Source: Pseudomonadota bacterium
GTDB lineage: Bacteria > Pseudomonadota > Gammaproteobacteria > DASZBR01
Length of the DNA stretch: 50,230 nt
NCBI GenBank assembly: GCA_021777765.1
Contig: JAJYDF010000024.1
Span: forward strand, 1-50,230
Reading direction: 5' to 3'
The notes under the pieces were generated by a model. It was not told where the DNA came from and ran no database searches. It saw only the letters and a program-made list of their open reading frames with translations. Within the stretch, counting starts at the first letter, position 1, and the number at the start of each line of letters is the position of its first letter. The position numbers were made by a program, and so were the translations under genes. Shown here one piece after another: positions 38,273 to 47,772 of the stretch.

Positions 38273-39655
38273 ATGCCAAGAAAACTAACAATTGAACAAT
38301 ATAAACAACATTGTGCCATATTAAATCTTAACTCCAATTTACCCATTACCTCACAACAAATCGCACAATCCTATAGATCATTGGCCTACACGTGGCATCC
38401 TGACAGAAATAAAGGTAATCGTGAGGCGGTACAACGATTTGCCCAAATAAATAACGCAAGAGATGAGCTCACCGATCATATCTTATTTTTCGGTAATACT
38501 CTTTCATCTGCAATATACAAATCAGATCAACAACCAAGCCAAAATTTAAAAAGGCTAATGGGAAATTCACAGGACACAGAATTTATTTCAGTACCTGACG
38601 CAATTAATAATGTAATCAATTTAACCCCTCATGTGTCGCCAATTCAAAAAAAGTTGCTCTCAACTATTGTTGATGTAATAAATAGATTTGATATTAATAA
38701 TTTTTCAGATTGGAAAGCACGAATTAATGACGCTAAAGATTTTATTAAAAATGCCATTGATAGGGACATGAAGATAGTTGATAAAGGAAAAACTTTCACT
38801 GAATTATTAATTGTTCACTTTGATCGTATTATAAAATATTTTGATGATTTGAAATTAGTATTAGATGAATATAAACAAAGCAATAATTCAGAACAAAAAG
38901 ATATCAGACAATTTGATTTTCATGAGGGCCTTTCTTTAATTCAATCTGAATTAACAAAAGCTAAACAGCTATCTATTGCAAATCAAAATAAGGCTCCCAC
39001 TGAATACGAACCACTCCCTGATTCAGAACTACCTCGCCTCACCTATATTAATGATGCAAGCGAAGTCAAACCAACTCTTTCGCGTGGCATTGAAAAACAG
39101 GAACGCATTGAATTGGCAGCGCCTCAAATTGAGATATCTTTAGAACACTACCAGACATTAAAAAATGAAGTGCAACAAAAGCTCAGATATAATCCTTTAG
39201 TTATTATTAGTGCAAATAATCCCGGACCTTATATTGACTTACAAAGAGCATTGCTTAATTTACATACTAATAATATTACATCTGACGCTCTCAATCACTT
39301 AATCGATGAAATGAAAACCGCTTACAGGGATCTCATTAATCCTGATTGCAAAAATCAAATTTATTTAGCAAATGCATTAATCCCATTAGTTGATTTTTTA
39401 TTTAAAGCATTTCCCTCGGAATTTAAAAGAAGGCAATTGGCTAATCAATTTAATCAATTACATACAATAATATCTGCACCACCACAAATTACATTAAATT
39501 CACCACCACCAGCCGCAAAAACAAATATTTCCTCTTGTTTTGCTAAACTTTTTTGTTGCTTTTTTAATAATAACGAGGATGAGTCCGATTCACGATCAGT
39601 CAATGATATATCTGCTGAAAATGAACCACTGCTAAGAAGGTCACTAAGCCATTAA
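38273..39655 (+). CDS. J-domain protein with cysteine-rich tail, candidate effector
   Basis: 460 residues from the ATG preceded by GAGGAAAAAAAT. The N-terminal J-domain has helix II/III and the HPD motif (YRSLAYTWHPDRNKGN, near residues 32-47), so it should stimulate an Hsp70. No G/F region or zinc finger follows, so this is not a housekeeping DnaJ. The middle is helical and unknown. The end is distinctive: SSCFAKLFCCFF (residues 420-431) then an acidic Ser-rich stretch and ENEPLL at 449-454. The Cys-aromatic cluster is like a palmitoylation site and ExxxLL like a dileucine sorting signal of eukaryotic proteins. Probable secreted effector, by inference. Confidence 0.85.
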   Translation: MPRKLTIEQYKQHCAILNLNSNLPITSQQIAQSYRSLAYTWHPDRNKGNREAVQRFAQINNARDELTDHILFFGNTLSSAIYKSDQQPSQNLKRLMGNSQDTEFISVPDAINNVINLTPHVSPIQKKLLSTIVDVINRFDINNFSDWKARINDAKDFIKNAIDRDMKIVDKGKTFTELLIVHFDRIIKYFDDLKLVLDEYKQSNNSEQKDIRQFDFHEGLSLIQSELTKAKQLSIANQNKAPTEYEPLPDSELPRLTYINDASEVKPTLSRGIEKQERIELAAPQIEISLEHYQTLKNEVQQKLRYNPLVIISANNPGPYIDLQRALLNLHTNNITSDALNHLIDEMKTAYRDLINPDCKNQIYLANALIPLVDFLFKAFPSEFKRRQLANQFNQLHTIISAPPQITLNSPPPAAKTNISSCFAKLFCCFFNNNEDESDSRSVNDISAENEPLLRRSLSH

Positions 39656-39753
39656 AATTATTACCCAATATTTCATTCGCGAACAAATTGCTAAACATTA
39701 AATAAAGTACTATACCTAATATACAAAATCCTTACTTCATAAGGAGAATAAAT

Positions 39754-40176
39754 ATGTTAGGTAGAAAATTTATCGCAACAACATTGATCTCTGCCTTATT
39801 TTATTTTACCAATTCACAAGCCACAACGATGACAATAGAAGTGAGAAAAAATACATTAATTGCGCCACAGAGTTTTATCGTGAGCTCTCCACAAGGAAGT
39901 CAAGTTAATTGCATTGCATTAGCAGTCGACCCACCTACCATTCGTTGTAATTATAATGGCGCATCATTGTGGCGATTTAATTTATCATGGAAAAGTATTT
40001 CAAATCCTGGCTGTAATATTACCTTACAAGTTGGCAATAGTTTTGCCGGCGGCCCTGGACGTATTTTGTCACAGTTTAATGATTATAATTTTACCTTTTC
40101 TCCCATGGCGTGGAACGCTGGCGATGTGAATATTTTTATGACCATCGATAAACCTAAAGTATTAGGCTGCCGTTAA
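39754..40176 (+). CDS. Small secreted protein with four cysteines
   Basis: A 140-residue exported protein I cannot assign. A signal peptide ends near NSQA (residue 23). The mature part is beta-rich with cysteines in VNCIAL, TIRCNYNG, NPGCNIT and the penultimate residue of LGCR, enough for two disulphides. AAGGAG precedes the ATG. Its stop overlaps the stop of the convergent MFS gene by four bases. Confidence 0.72.
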   Translation: MLGRKFIATTLISALFYFTNSQATTMTIEVRKNTLIAPQSFIVSSPQGSQVNCIALAVDPPTIRCNYNGASLWRFNLSWKSISNPGCNITLQVGNSFAGGPGRILSQFNDYNFTFSPMAWNAGDVNIFMTIDKPKVLGCR

Positions 40177-41426
40177 TTTTCATTAATAACCTTTTGTTCA
40201 CGATGCTTATTCAAATAAATTAACATCAAGAATATACTGCCCACCATCATTAATGCAGAAACAATAAATGGTACATGCACACCTAACATCGCTAAGGGTC
40301 CTGTTAAAAAACCAGTAATTCCCCATGCAGCAGCCATAACGGATGTGGCAATGCCCATGATCCAACCCTGTTCATCACGACTGACTAAATTTGATAATAA
40401 TGTTAATGACGCGGTATAACCCATTGCTAACGCAGTGGTAATAGGTATACATAAAATCCATTGCACCTTCTCTGAATCAAATAACACCAAACCAAATAAT
40501 CCCGCTGCAATGACAAATAAACAACCTGTATTTAATATTTCTTCATCAAAAAAGCGCAAAAATATGCGTACAATAATTAATAATGCCAAGCCAAACCACA
40601 ATGCACAAAATGACATAAAATGGCCTAAATGCGTTGAATTATAGTGATACACTTGCGCTAAAAATAATGATACAAATTGAAAATAAAGAGCCCACCCTAA
40701 TTGTTGTAATAACAACATTAAAGTTAATAATCGTATTTTTTGATGACGAAATGCATCGGCAAAGAGATTTAAGCCTTTAAATAGATTAAGTTTAATATGC
40801 TCAGGTGGCGTAAATGTTTCACGGAATGAAAATAATAAACACGTCGCATTAATTGTGGCTAATAACGCTGCTGCATAAAAAGGTGTTGCATAATTAAACC
40901 AGGGAAAAAGCGCTTGATTTGAAAAATAACCACCGACCATGGGCCCAATAGCAAAACCAAAACACAAAGCAAACGTAATTAAACTAATATTTTTAATTTT
41001 ATTTTCAGGTGTACTGATATCAATTATCGCTGCTTGCGCAATAGGCATACTACCAGCCATAAGTCCACCAAATATACGAGCAGCAAGTAACAACCAAACA
41101 TTATGGATACTAATTGAAACTGCACTCACCGCAAATGCAAGGGCAGTACATAATAAACAAATTAATAATACTTTTTTACGGCCTATTTGATCAGATAAAT
41201 CACCTAAAATAGGTGCGCCCACAAACATCCCTACGCCAAATAATCCTAAAGTTAAACTATAAAATAAATCGCGCATTTCGATACTGGCATTAACCGGCAA
41301 CATACCGCTATGCGCAGAGACAAATAAGGGACCTAATACGGGAAATATTAATCCCACCCCCATATTGTCGATGACCAAGGTTAAAAATAATGAAATAAAT
41401 ACCGCAAGATGTGATCGAGATTGCAT
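40173..41426 (-). CDS. MFS multidrug-type transporter
   Basis: An intact 417-residue inner-membrane transporter of the DHA1 group. Twelve hydrophobic segments, motif A GDLSDQIGRKKVLL between helices 2 and 3, and AARIFGGLMAGSMPIAQAA and GPMVGGYF are visible. It is the intact relative of the pseudogene at 173-1369. Substrate unknown; drugs, siderophores or metabolites are all possible. It is transcribed alone and converges with the small secreted protein gene. Confidence 0.92.
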   Translation of the reverse strand: MQSRSHLAVFISLFLTLVIDNMGVGLIFPVLGPLFVSAHSGMLPVNASIEMRDLFYSLTLGLFGVGMFVGAPILGDLSDQIGRKKVLLICLLCTALAFAVSAVSISIHNVWLLLAARIFGGLMAGSMPIAQAAIIDISTPENKIKNISLITFALCFGFAIGPMVGGYFSNQALFPWFNYATPFYAAALLATINATCLLFSFRETFTPPEHIKLNLFKGLNLFADAFRHQKIRLLTLMLLLQQLGWALYFQFVSLFLAQVYHYNSTHLGHFMSFCALWFGLALLIIVRIFLRFFDEEILNTGCLFVIAAGLFGLVLFDSEKVQWILCIPITTALAMGYTASLTLLSNLVSRDEQGWIMGIATSVMAAAWGITGFLTGPLAMLGVHVPFIVSALMMVGSIFLMLIYLNKHREQKVINEN

Positions 41427-41523
41427 GATATTGGTTGTCCCGTTGTGTAATAAGTGGGCTATTGAATGTGTATAATAAAATTGATTATATCCTTGTTAAA
41501 CTTGGAGTAAAGCTCTGACACCA

Positions 41524-43755
41524 TTATTTTTTTTTCACTAGATTTGGCATTACCGATTTTGCAGCATCAGGTTGTTGTCTAATGGTTTCATATAACTGAT
41601 CAAGCTGAATTTTAATTGCAGAATCATTACTAAAAACACTAGCAAATCTTTTAAAGAAACCTGGCGAAGCTTCTGCCATTTTTTTAGGATCGGCATAATT
41701 ATTACAAAATAAGGGATTATTTTTCGCCCATGTAATCCATTCTAATTTCGCTTCTTTTGTTGGTAACGCTGTAACATACGATAGAAAACTTTTAGCAACC
41801 GCTTGTTGTAATTCAAATAAATCATGCGACTGTGGAAACATTTCCATTAATTTTTTAACGTTATATTCTCGATTTATTTTATCAAAGAATTTAGGTGAAA
41901 AATCAATTTGTCTATCTACTAATGAGGGATTTTGCGAACAATGCTCTAAGATGAAACTAATGTTATATACCTTAGCTTGCGAATGTCCTTCAAATAATTT
42001 AGGAAAGTTTTTCACTATAAAATTAAGATTAATATTGGGTGGTAATTTTAAATCTTGTATTGATATTTTATCTTTAGCTAATAAATTTCTTGCACAGACA
42101 TACTGATTATATATAAAGGCAATATTACTCTGGTCGTTATCTCTAGCAATATCTGCAAGATTTTTACCACCGATTAATGTATCAGCATTAATGTTTTTTA
42201 AATTAAGCAATTTGATAAATGCTGCTTCATTACCACATCGCCCTGCTATAACTAATGCTGTTTCATCCGCAGAATTTGTGCTATTAGGATTAGAGCAACG
42301 AAGTAATAACATATCAAGTATTTTGATTTTAGCGTCTATAACAGCACTTTCATTCGAGTTGATTAAACAGGCATAATGGAATGGCGATAATCCGTTGATA
42401 ATGGGTTTATTAATTAAATCAGAATTATTCTTTAACAGTGCTAATATCAGTTTTCTTAGCACAACAATCTGCATATTAGTGTTTAAATTTTTCTGTATTT
42501 CTTGCAATAAATCGCTGATAAAGTGCATTAATGAATCAAGCTCAACCGGCATATTTATCACTAAAAATTCTATATATTCTTCTAATTGTGATGAGCTTTG
42601 TTCAATGAGCGTTCTGAAAAATTGAGTAATTGCTGTAAAATCAGATGATTTTATATTTTTTGCCAATTGTATCACTTGTGGATTTAGTAATCTTGCAATA
42701 CGATGAAGCCCTTTGTCTTTAGCAATTTGTTCAGCAGAATTGCCCATTTTGTCTTTTGCATTCACATCGATATTGGGATCAGATAATAAACGCAGCACTT
42801 TATATTCATCATTATTCGCAGCTGCAATTATTAATGGTGTATCACCATATTTATTTCTCTCATTAATATTACAAAATGGCTGATTCAGTAAGTAATCAAA
42901 AGCAGAATGCATTTTCTCTGCAGCTGCCAAAGTTAATAAGGTATTTCCTGAAACATCGAAGATATAATGTTCTGATCCATTATGAAATAAAGGTATGTTT
43001 AATAATAATTGCAAACACTCCACTTCTTGCCTTTTAATAACCATCTGTTGCACAGATAAAGAATTTGCTTCACCGGCCACAGGTATTGTTCTATTAATGA
43101 TGTAAGGAAAACTGATTAATTCTTTCAGCACTACATTAACGGGCCTATCTAATTTGCCGAGCGGTGAATGAGCAGGAATATAATTATCTTTATTCTGTGT
43201 GCTAAGCAATTCTGGTTTTTCTTGCAATAATAGCCCAACTAATATCATGATTAAATAATTAGGCTGTTGAATATTAAATTGTGCGTGACAATTAGGACAA
43301 TCTTTAAATTGAGAAATTTGTTGCTTTTCAAAAGTATGTCCACAAGTGTTTATTACAGGAAATAAATAAGGATTAAATAATACGATGTCACTCAAATATT
43401 CTGTTAGTTCTGCGATTAATTCCTCATGCCCGATATCCTTTGCTACCAATTCACATATTTTTCCTAATAGAAAATCCTCTCTTTTACTCGACCATACATT
43501 TCTCGTATTGCATTTAGGACATGCATCTTTCCTAGATAATGCTGTATCAAGGGAGATGCTGTTAAATACATGACCGCATGAAATATACACTGGTTTTTTA
43601 AAAATCTCACCACTGAGTTGGCATGTTAATAATTTGCGCATTTTATAAAGTAATGCATTTTTCTTGGATTGGTCTGAGCTAGATGGTGATGATTTTGGAT
43701 TGTTTGAGATGGGTAGTTCTGCTGTTGATCTCATATTATTTTTTATACCTCTCAT
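41524..43755 (-). CDS. Tandem U-box-like and ankyrin-repeat protein, candidate E3 ligase effector
   Basis: A 743-residue protein. Two U-box/RING-like modules lie at the N-terminus: the first with Cys45, Cys60, His62, Cys79 and Cys82 (PVYISCGHVF, CPKC), the second with Cys138, His140, Cys153 and Cys156 (VLFNPYLFPVINTCGHTFE, CPNC). The second cysteine pair of a true RING is missing, which fits the U-box fold. Ankyrin repeats follow at about 280-370 (GDTPLIIAAANND) and 455-550 (DETALVIAGRCGN). Tandem U-boxes recall LubX of Legionella, and ankyrins suggest host binding. A second ATG seven codons in has an upstream AGAGG. It lies 28 bp after dnaG, where rpoD is usual. Confidence 0.85.
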   Translation of the reverse strand: MRGIKNNMRSTAELPISNNPKSSPSSSDQSKKNALLYKMRKLLTCQLSGEIFKKPVYISCGHVFNSISLDTALSRKDACPKCNTRNVWSSKREDFLLGKICELVAKDIGHEELIAELTEYLSDIVLFNPYLFPVINTCGHTFEKQQISQFKDCPNCHAQFNIQQPNYLIMILVGLLLQEKPELLSTQNKDNYIPAHSPLGKLDRPVNVVLKELISFPYIINRTIPVAGEANSLSVQQMVIKRQEVECLQLLLNIPLFHNGSEHYIFDVSGNTLLTLAAAEKMHSAFDYLLNQPFCNINERNKYGDTPLIIAAANNDEYKVLRLLSDPNIDVNAKDKMGNSAEQIAKDKGLHRIARLLNPQVIQLAKNIKSSDFTAITQFFRTLIEQSSSQLEEYIEFLVINMPVELDSLMHFISDLLQEIQKNLNTNMQIVVLRKLILALLKNNSDLINKPIINGLSPFHYACLINSNESAVIDAKIKILDMLLLRCSNPNSTNSADETALVIAGRCGNEAAFIKLLNLKNINADTLIGGKNLADIARDNDQSNIAFIYNQYVCARNLLAKDKISIQDLKLPPNINLNFIVKNFPKLFEGHSQAKVYNISFILEHCSQNPSLVDRQIDFSPKFFDKINREYNVKKLMEMFPQSHDLFELQQAVAKSFLSYVTALPTKEAKLEWITWAKNNPLFCNNYADPKKMAEASPGFFKRFASVFSNDSAIKIQLDQLYETIRQQPDAAKSVMPNLVKKK

Positions 43756-43783
43756 TTTGACATGATTAATTGTCGGGCATCGC

Positions 43784-45568
43784 TTATTTATTTTCCAATA
43801 ACTCCTGCAGCAATTCTTTTTCTGCCAGAGTTAAATTATCTTGTTTTGCTTTAGCTAATAATTGATCGATATGATATTCGTGCTGTAATTGTTTTAGCCG
43901 CTGAAGAACACCTTGAAATTCTGCGATAATACCTTCTGTTGGCACATTGAGTTCCCAAGTTGCTAATTTAAGCAATTGAGAATATTCCGATTGATCACGC
44001 CAATATTCTAATAACAAAGCAGTGTTTAAAGTGGGATTTTCCTGTAATAGCGTTAACAGATGATAAAATAAATTACTACCAGGTAGCGTTAAATTTTCTA
44101 AACAATTAAGGTCGGCGATTGTACTTAAGTCCTGTGGATATTGCAATAATAAGGCGATCGCCAAACGCATCGGTGACAATTGTGTCGATTTTTTTGTATT
44201 TTTTATGACAGGTTGTTGCGACAATGATTTGTTAACACGTGTTACTGCATTATCACTGTGTGCAAAATAATCTAATCGTTGTCTATCTAATCGCACAATT
44301 TCAGCCAAACGATCGAGCATCATTTCCTGTAATATTGGTGTAGACATATTATTTAAATAAGGTAACGCATTTTTAGTCAATCGCGCTCTTCCCTCTAAAC
44401 TATTATCATTTACTTGTGCTAACAATGTATTAAAGAAAAAATCCGGTAAAGAAATAGCCTGTTCAATACGTTGCGAAAATCCTGCTGCACTTTCTTTTTT
44501 AATCATACTATCGGGATCTTCACCATCCGGTAAAAATAAAAAATGAATTTGCATGCCTTCTTGTAAAATAGGTAAAGTAATTTCTAGTGCTCGCCATGCG
44601 GCCGCTTTTCCAGCTTTATCGCCATCAAAACAAAAAATAATTTTTTGTGTATAACGGGATAATTGTTGAATATGATTAACCGTCGTTGCAGTTCCTAATG
44701 TCGCAACCACTTGAGTTATACCTGCTTGCGCTAAAGCAATCACATCCATATATCCTTCAACAACAATGATATAAGTTAATTCACGATTACTTAAGCGTGC
44801 TTCATATATGCCATATAATTCTTTGCCTTTATGAAATAATTTTGTTTCAGGTGAATTTAAATATTTTGGCAAACTATTATCTAAAACTCTGCCACCAAAT
44901 CCGATTATATGCCCTGCTTTGTCGCGGATAGGAAACATAACACGATCGCGAAACCGATCATAATATTTCCCAGAATTATTTTTAATGATTAATCCTGTGG
45001 TAATTAAATCATTAAATTGATTTTTATTTTTTCCAACAGCATTAATTAAATTGTCCCAACCACCCGGTGCAAATCCTAAACAAAATTGTTTTGCGATTTG
45101 TCCTGTTAAACCACGTTGTTTTAAATAATGAATTGCTTGTGGCGCTTGTCGTAATTGTTGTTGATAAAAATGATTAACCAGCTCTAATGTTTGATAGAGC
45201 GGTTGATTAGATTGTCGTAATACATTTTTATGACTATTGCCTTCATAAGGGACATCTAAACTATGATATTTAGCTAAACTTTCCACAGCGTCGATAAATT
45301 CTAGGCGTTCATAGGACATCATAAATCCCAATGCATTACCACTCACTGCACACCCAAAGCAATGGTAAATTTGTTTAGTGGGGCTTACCGTAAATGAAGG
45401 GGTTTTTTCATCATGAAATGGACAACAGGCGACAAAATTTGCGCCAGCTTTACGTAATGGCACACGAGAATTAATCAGATCGACAATATCAGTGCGTGCT
45501 AATAAATCATCTATAAATGTGCGTGGAATTCGACCTAAATGTGTAGGGGAACTTTTTTTATCTGACAT
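43784..45568 (-). CDS. dnaG: DNA primase
   Basis: Makes RNA primers at the replication fork. About 594 residues from the ATG at 45568; a TTG three codons earlier is possible. The CHC2 zinc motif uses Cys52, His55, Cys73 and Cys76 counted from the TTG. The Toprim core has VVEGYMDVIALAQAG and FCFDGDKAGKAAAWRA, and EDPDSMI follows. The C-terminal DnaB-interaction region is present. It follows rpsU and yqeY in the conserved order, with an R2 repeat in the yqeY-dnaG gap, but is not followed by rpoD. Confidence 0.97.
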   Translation of the reverse strand: MSDKKSSPTHLGRIPRTFIDDLLARTDIVDLINSRVPLRKAGANFVACCPFHDEKTPSFTVSPTKQIYHCFGCAVSGNALGFMMSYERLEFIDAVESLAKYHSLDVPYEGNSHKNVLRQSNQPLYQTLELVNHFYQQQLRQAPQAIHYLKQRGLTGQIAKQFCLGFAPGGWDNLINAVGKNKNQFNDLITTGLIIKNNSGKYYDRFRDRVMFPIRDKAGHIIGFGGRVLDNSLPKYLNSPETKLFHKGKELYGIYEARLSNRELTYIIVVEGYMDVIALAQAGITQVVATLGTATTVNHIQQLSRYTQKIIFCFDGDKAGKAAAWRALEITLPILQEGMQIHFLFLPDGEDPDSMIKKESAAGFSQRIEQAISLPDFFFNTLLAQVNDNSLEGRARLTKNALPYLNNMSTPILQEMMLDRLAEIVRLDRQRLDYFAHSDNAVTRVNKSLSQQPVIKNTKKSTQLSPMRLAIALLLQYPQDLSTIADLNCLENLTLPGSNLFYHLLTLLQENPTLNTALLLEYWRDQSEYSQLLKLATWELNVPTEGIIAEFQGVLQRLKQLQHEYHIDQLLAKAKQDNLTLAEKELLQELLENK

Positions 45569-45668
45569 ATTTAACAATCTGGTGAGGAAAATATTTAGAG
45601 TGATACGATAACAAAATATGTTAAATCTTAATAGAGCAGAAAGTGTTTAATCAGTTATAATGTAGTAA

Positions 45669-45869
45669 TGTAGCCTGGGTGTAGCCATTTGAAAAAGTAA
45701 GATATTGCAATAAAATTTAATTACACACAAAAATTAACTAGTACTACTGGCGAAACCGGGAATTCATCATTTATAACCTGGGTTTCGCCATCAATATATT
45801 GTGATTCTGATTTAATGCAATAATTCTTTATAATATTGAATTCACTCATTTGGCTACACCCAGGCTACA
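45669..45869. repeat. R2 MITE-like element (best-preserved copy)
   Basis: The 201-bp element has perfect 18-bp terminal inverted repeats, TGTAGCCTGGGTGTAGCC at 45669-45686 and its complement at 45852-45869. The centre has GGCGAAACC...GGTTTCGCC. It is flanked on both sides by TAA, a possible 3-bp target duplication. It separates yqeY from dnaG. Confidence 0.9.
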
Positions 45870-45892
45870 TAAGCTAAGAATTAATAAAATTA

Positions 45893-46351
45893 TCAAGCCG
45901 CGGTCAACAAAGCCTTAATTTCCGCACTCACCGCACCCATATCAGCACGGCCTTGAATTTGCGGTTTCAAAATGGTCATCACTTTACCCATATCTTGTGG
46001 TCCATTTGCACCCGTTTGAGAGATAGCGGATTTAATTAACTGTGTAATTTCAGTCGCACTTAAAGCGCTGGGTAAATATTCTTGAATGACGTTTAACTCA
46101 TAAGTTTCTTTATCAACCAAATCCTGGCGATTACCCGCTTGAAATTGACTGATCGAATCACGACGTTGTTTCACCATTTTATCTAAAATAACTAATAACT
46201 GCTGATCAGTCATTTCTTTGCGTTCATCAACTTCCCATTGTTTAACCGCAGCCATGATTAGCTGAATAACACCCAAGCGTTGTTTATCTTGATTACGCAT
46301 AGCTGTTTTGCGATCGTCTTGAATACGCATTTTTAAAGCGCTATCAGTCAT
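45893..46351 (-). CDS. yqeY: GatB/YqeY-domain protein
   Basis: 152 residues of the YqeY family, similar to the tail domain of GatB and thought to bind tRNA. Motifs: LKMRIQDDRKTAMRNQDKQRLGVIQLIMAAVKQWEVDER, shown here by its parts KQRLGVIQLIMAAVKQ and WEVDER, then QEYLPSALSATEI and DMGKVMTILKPQIQGRADMG. AGGTGA precedes the ATG. It lies between rpsU and dnaG as in many gammaproteobacteria. Confidence 0.93.
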   Translation of the reverse strand: MTDSALKMRIQDDRKTAMRNQDKQRLGVIQLIMAAVKQWEVDERKEMTDQQLLVILDKMVKQRRDSISQFQAGNRQDLVDKETYELNVIQEYLPSALSATEITQLIKSAISQTGANGPQDMGKVMTILKPQIQGRADMGAVSAEIKALLTAA

Positions 46352-46445
46352 GACTCACCTCGTTAAATTGGAATTTTCTCTCGAAAGGAAGAAAGTGTGG
46401 AATACATATAGTGGGTGTAAAAAAGAATTTCGCTTTATTTTAAAT

Positions 46446-46490
46446 CACCCTCATCTACCGAAGGCACCTTCTCCCGCAAGCGGGAGAAGG
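46446..46490. repeat. R1 element, right half
   Basis: CACCCTCATCTACCGAAGGCACC followed by CCTTCTCCCGCAAGCGGGAGAAGG, the same as the right half of the copy at 11255 but without the left half. It lies eight bases after the rpsU stop and may shape the 3' end of the rpsU transcript. Confidence 0.82.
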
Positions 46491-46498
46491 TAAAAACA

Positions 46499-46732
46499 TT
46501 AGGTAGATTTACCACTGGTACCGGTTGAACCACCACCAATTTGCTCACGCAATTTTTTCTTCTGCCAACGTTTTCTTGCAGCTGCCTTTTTACGTTTACG
46601 TTCTGCGGTTGGCTTCTCATAAAATTCACGTCGACGGGTTTCAGACATGGTGCCTGCTTTTTCACAAGCGCGTTTGAAACGGCGTAGCATTACTTCTATA
46701 GGTTCATTTTCTTTAACGTGTACACCTGGCAT
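46499..46732 (-). CDS. rpsU: 30S ribosomal protein S21
   Basis: A small basic ribosomal protein that helps initiation at the 30S platform. The first 57 residues match S21: [22 protein letters not shown], abbreviated here to [12 protein letters not shown], then [20 protein letters not shown]. The tail after residue 65 ([12 protein letters not shown]) is longer and more Gly/Ser-rich than usual. AGGTGA precedes the ATG. First gene of the rpsU-yqeY-dnaG unit. Confidence 0.96.
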   Translation of the reverse strand: MPGVHVKENEPIEVMLRRFKRACEKAGTMSETRRREFYEKPTAERKRKKAAARKRWQKKKLREQIGGGSTGTSGKST

Positions 46733-46986
46733 TTAAACACTCACCTCAAAATTAATTTAAAAAACGCCTACCCTTATAGGCAATTAAGCCGTCAATTGTA
46801 CTGTGGGATAAGCTAGGATGTAAAGTGATTCGATGGCCTTTTTAAACGATATATCGGAATGTGAATAACCTACTTTAACTTAGACCAATGTGCATACACT
46901 TTAAAACTGTTAATAATGCAGAAAGACTGCTCGCCTATTATAGAACGTTGGGGTCATCAAGAAGTTATCGATATTTTTTAGCGCAA

Positions 46987-47532
46987 TTAAATTTTAAAAA
47001 AATGTTCGCGATAATGGCGTAATTCATTAATAGAATCACGAATATCTGCTAATGCTAAATGTGTTGATTCTTTTTTAATAGCAGCAGCAAGGGCCGGTGA
47101 CCAACGCAAAGCTAATTCCTTGACGGTGCTTACGTCTAGATTACGATAATGAAAAAAAGCTTCGAGTTGTGGCATGCAACGCGCTAAGAAACGGCGATCT
47201 TGGCAGATACTATTGCCGCACATAGGGGATTTTTGGGGTAAAACATATTGTTTAAAAAACGCTAATGTTTCAGCTTCTGCTTGCGCTTCAGTAATCGTAC
47301 TTTCTTTAATACGGGCGACCAAACCAGATCCGTTATGTTGCTTTTGGTTCCAACTATTCATCGTAGCTAATACTTCATCTGTTTGATGTATAGCAAACAC
47401 CGGCCCTTCCGCTAATATATTTAAATGAGAATCAGTAATTATTGTCGCGATTTCGATGATGTAATCGGTTTGTGTATTAAGACCTGTCATTTCTAGGTCT
47501 ATCCAAATAAGATTATCTGCTTTGGGTATCAT
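46987..47532 (-). CDS. orn: Oligoribonuclease
   Basis: A DEDDh 3'-5' exoribonuclease that degrades di- to pentanucleotides at the end of mRNA and c-di-GMP turnover. The 181 residues have Exo[12 protein letters not shown], Exo[15 protein letters not shown], and Exo[20 protein letters not shown]. The family RYR near MSWN is recognisable. AAGGA precedes the ATG. It is transcribed divergently from yajQ. Confidence 0.97.
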   Translation of the reverse strand: MIPKADNLIWIDLEMTGLNTQTDYIIEIATIITDSHLNILAEGPVFAIHQTDEVLATMNSWNQKQHNGSGLVARIKESTITEAQAEAETLAFFKQYVLPQKSPMCGNSICQDRRFLARCMPQLEAFFHYRNLDVSTVKELALRWSPALAAAIKKESTHLALADIRDSINELRHYREHFFKI

Positions 47533-47557
47533 AATATTCCTTAAACCAAAATTTTTT

Positions 47558-47660
47558 CCTTCTCCCGCTTGCAGGAGAAGGTGCCTTCGATAGATGAGGG
47601 TGGGTTATTTTAATTTGCGATACTTTTTAATACCTACTCATCCGCCTTCATAGAGAAGAA
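47558..47660. repeat. R1 element (divergent full copy)
   Basis: Starts CCTTCTCCCGCTTGCAGGAGAAGG, then GTGCCTTCGATAGATGAGGGTGG, and ends in CTCATCCGCCTTCATAGAGAAGAA, a decayed right end. It occupies the orn-yajQ divergent spacer together with an AT-rich promoter stretch. Confidence 0.8.
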
Positions 47661-47772
47661 AGAATTAAATTAGTATTTTATTTATCAATTAGCAAGATTA
47701 TCATAGTAATAATAAAAAAGTCATAGCCAACATTGCATTCAATAATTCGCTGAATATATAAGGGAGCCCACA

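Noticed and set aside
46916..46981. Short open frame ending IIERWGHQEVIDIF upstream of orn
   Set aside because: Only 21 codons, no ribosome-binding site, and no family I recognise. It could be a gene remnant, but the evidence is too thin. The rest of the 254-bp rpsU-orn gap shows nothing clear.
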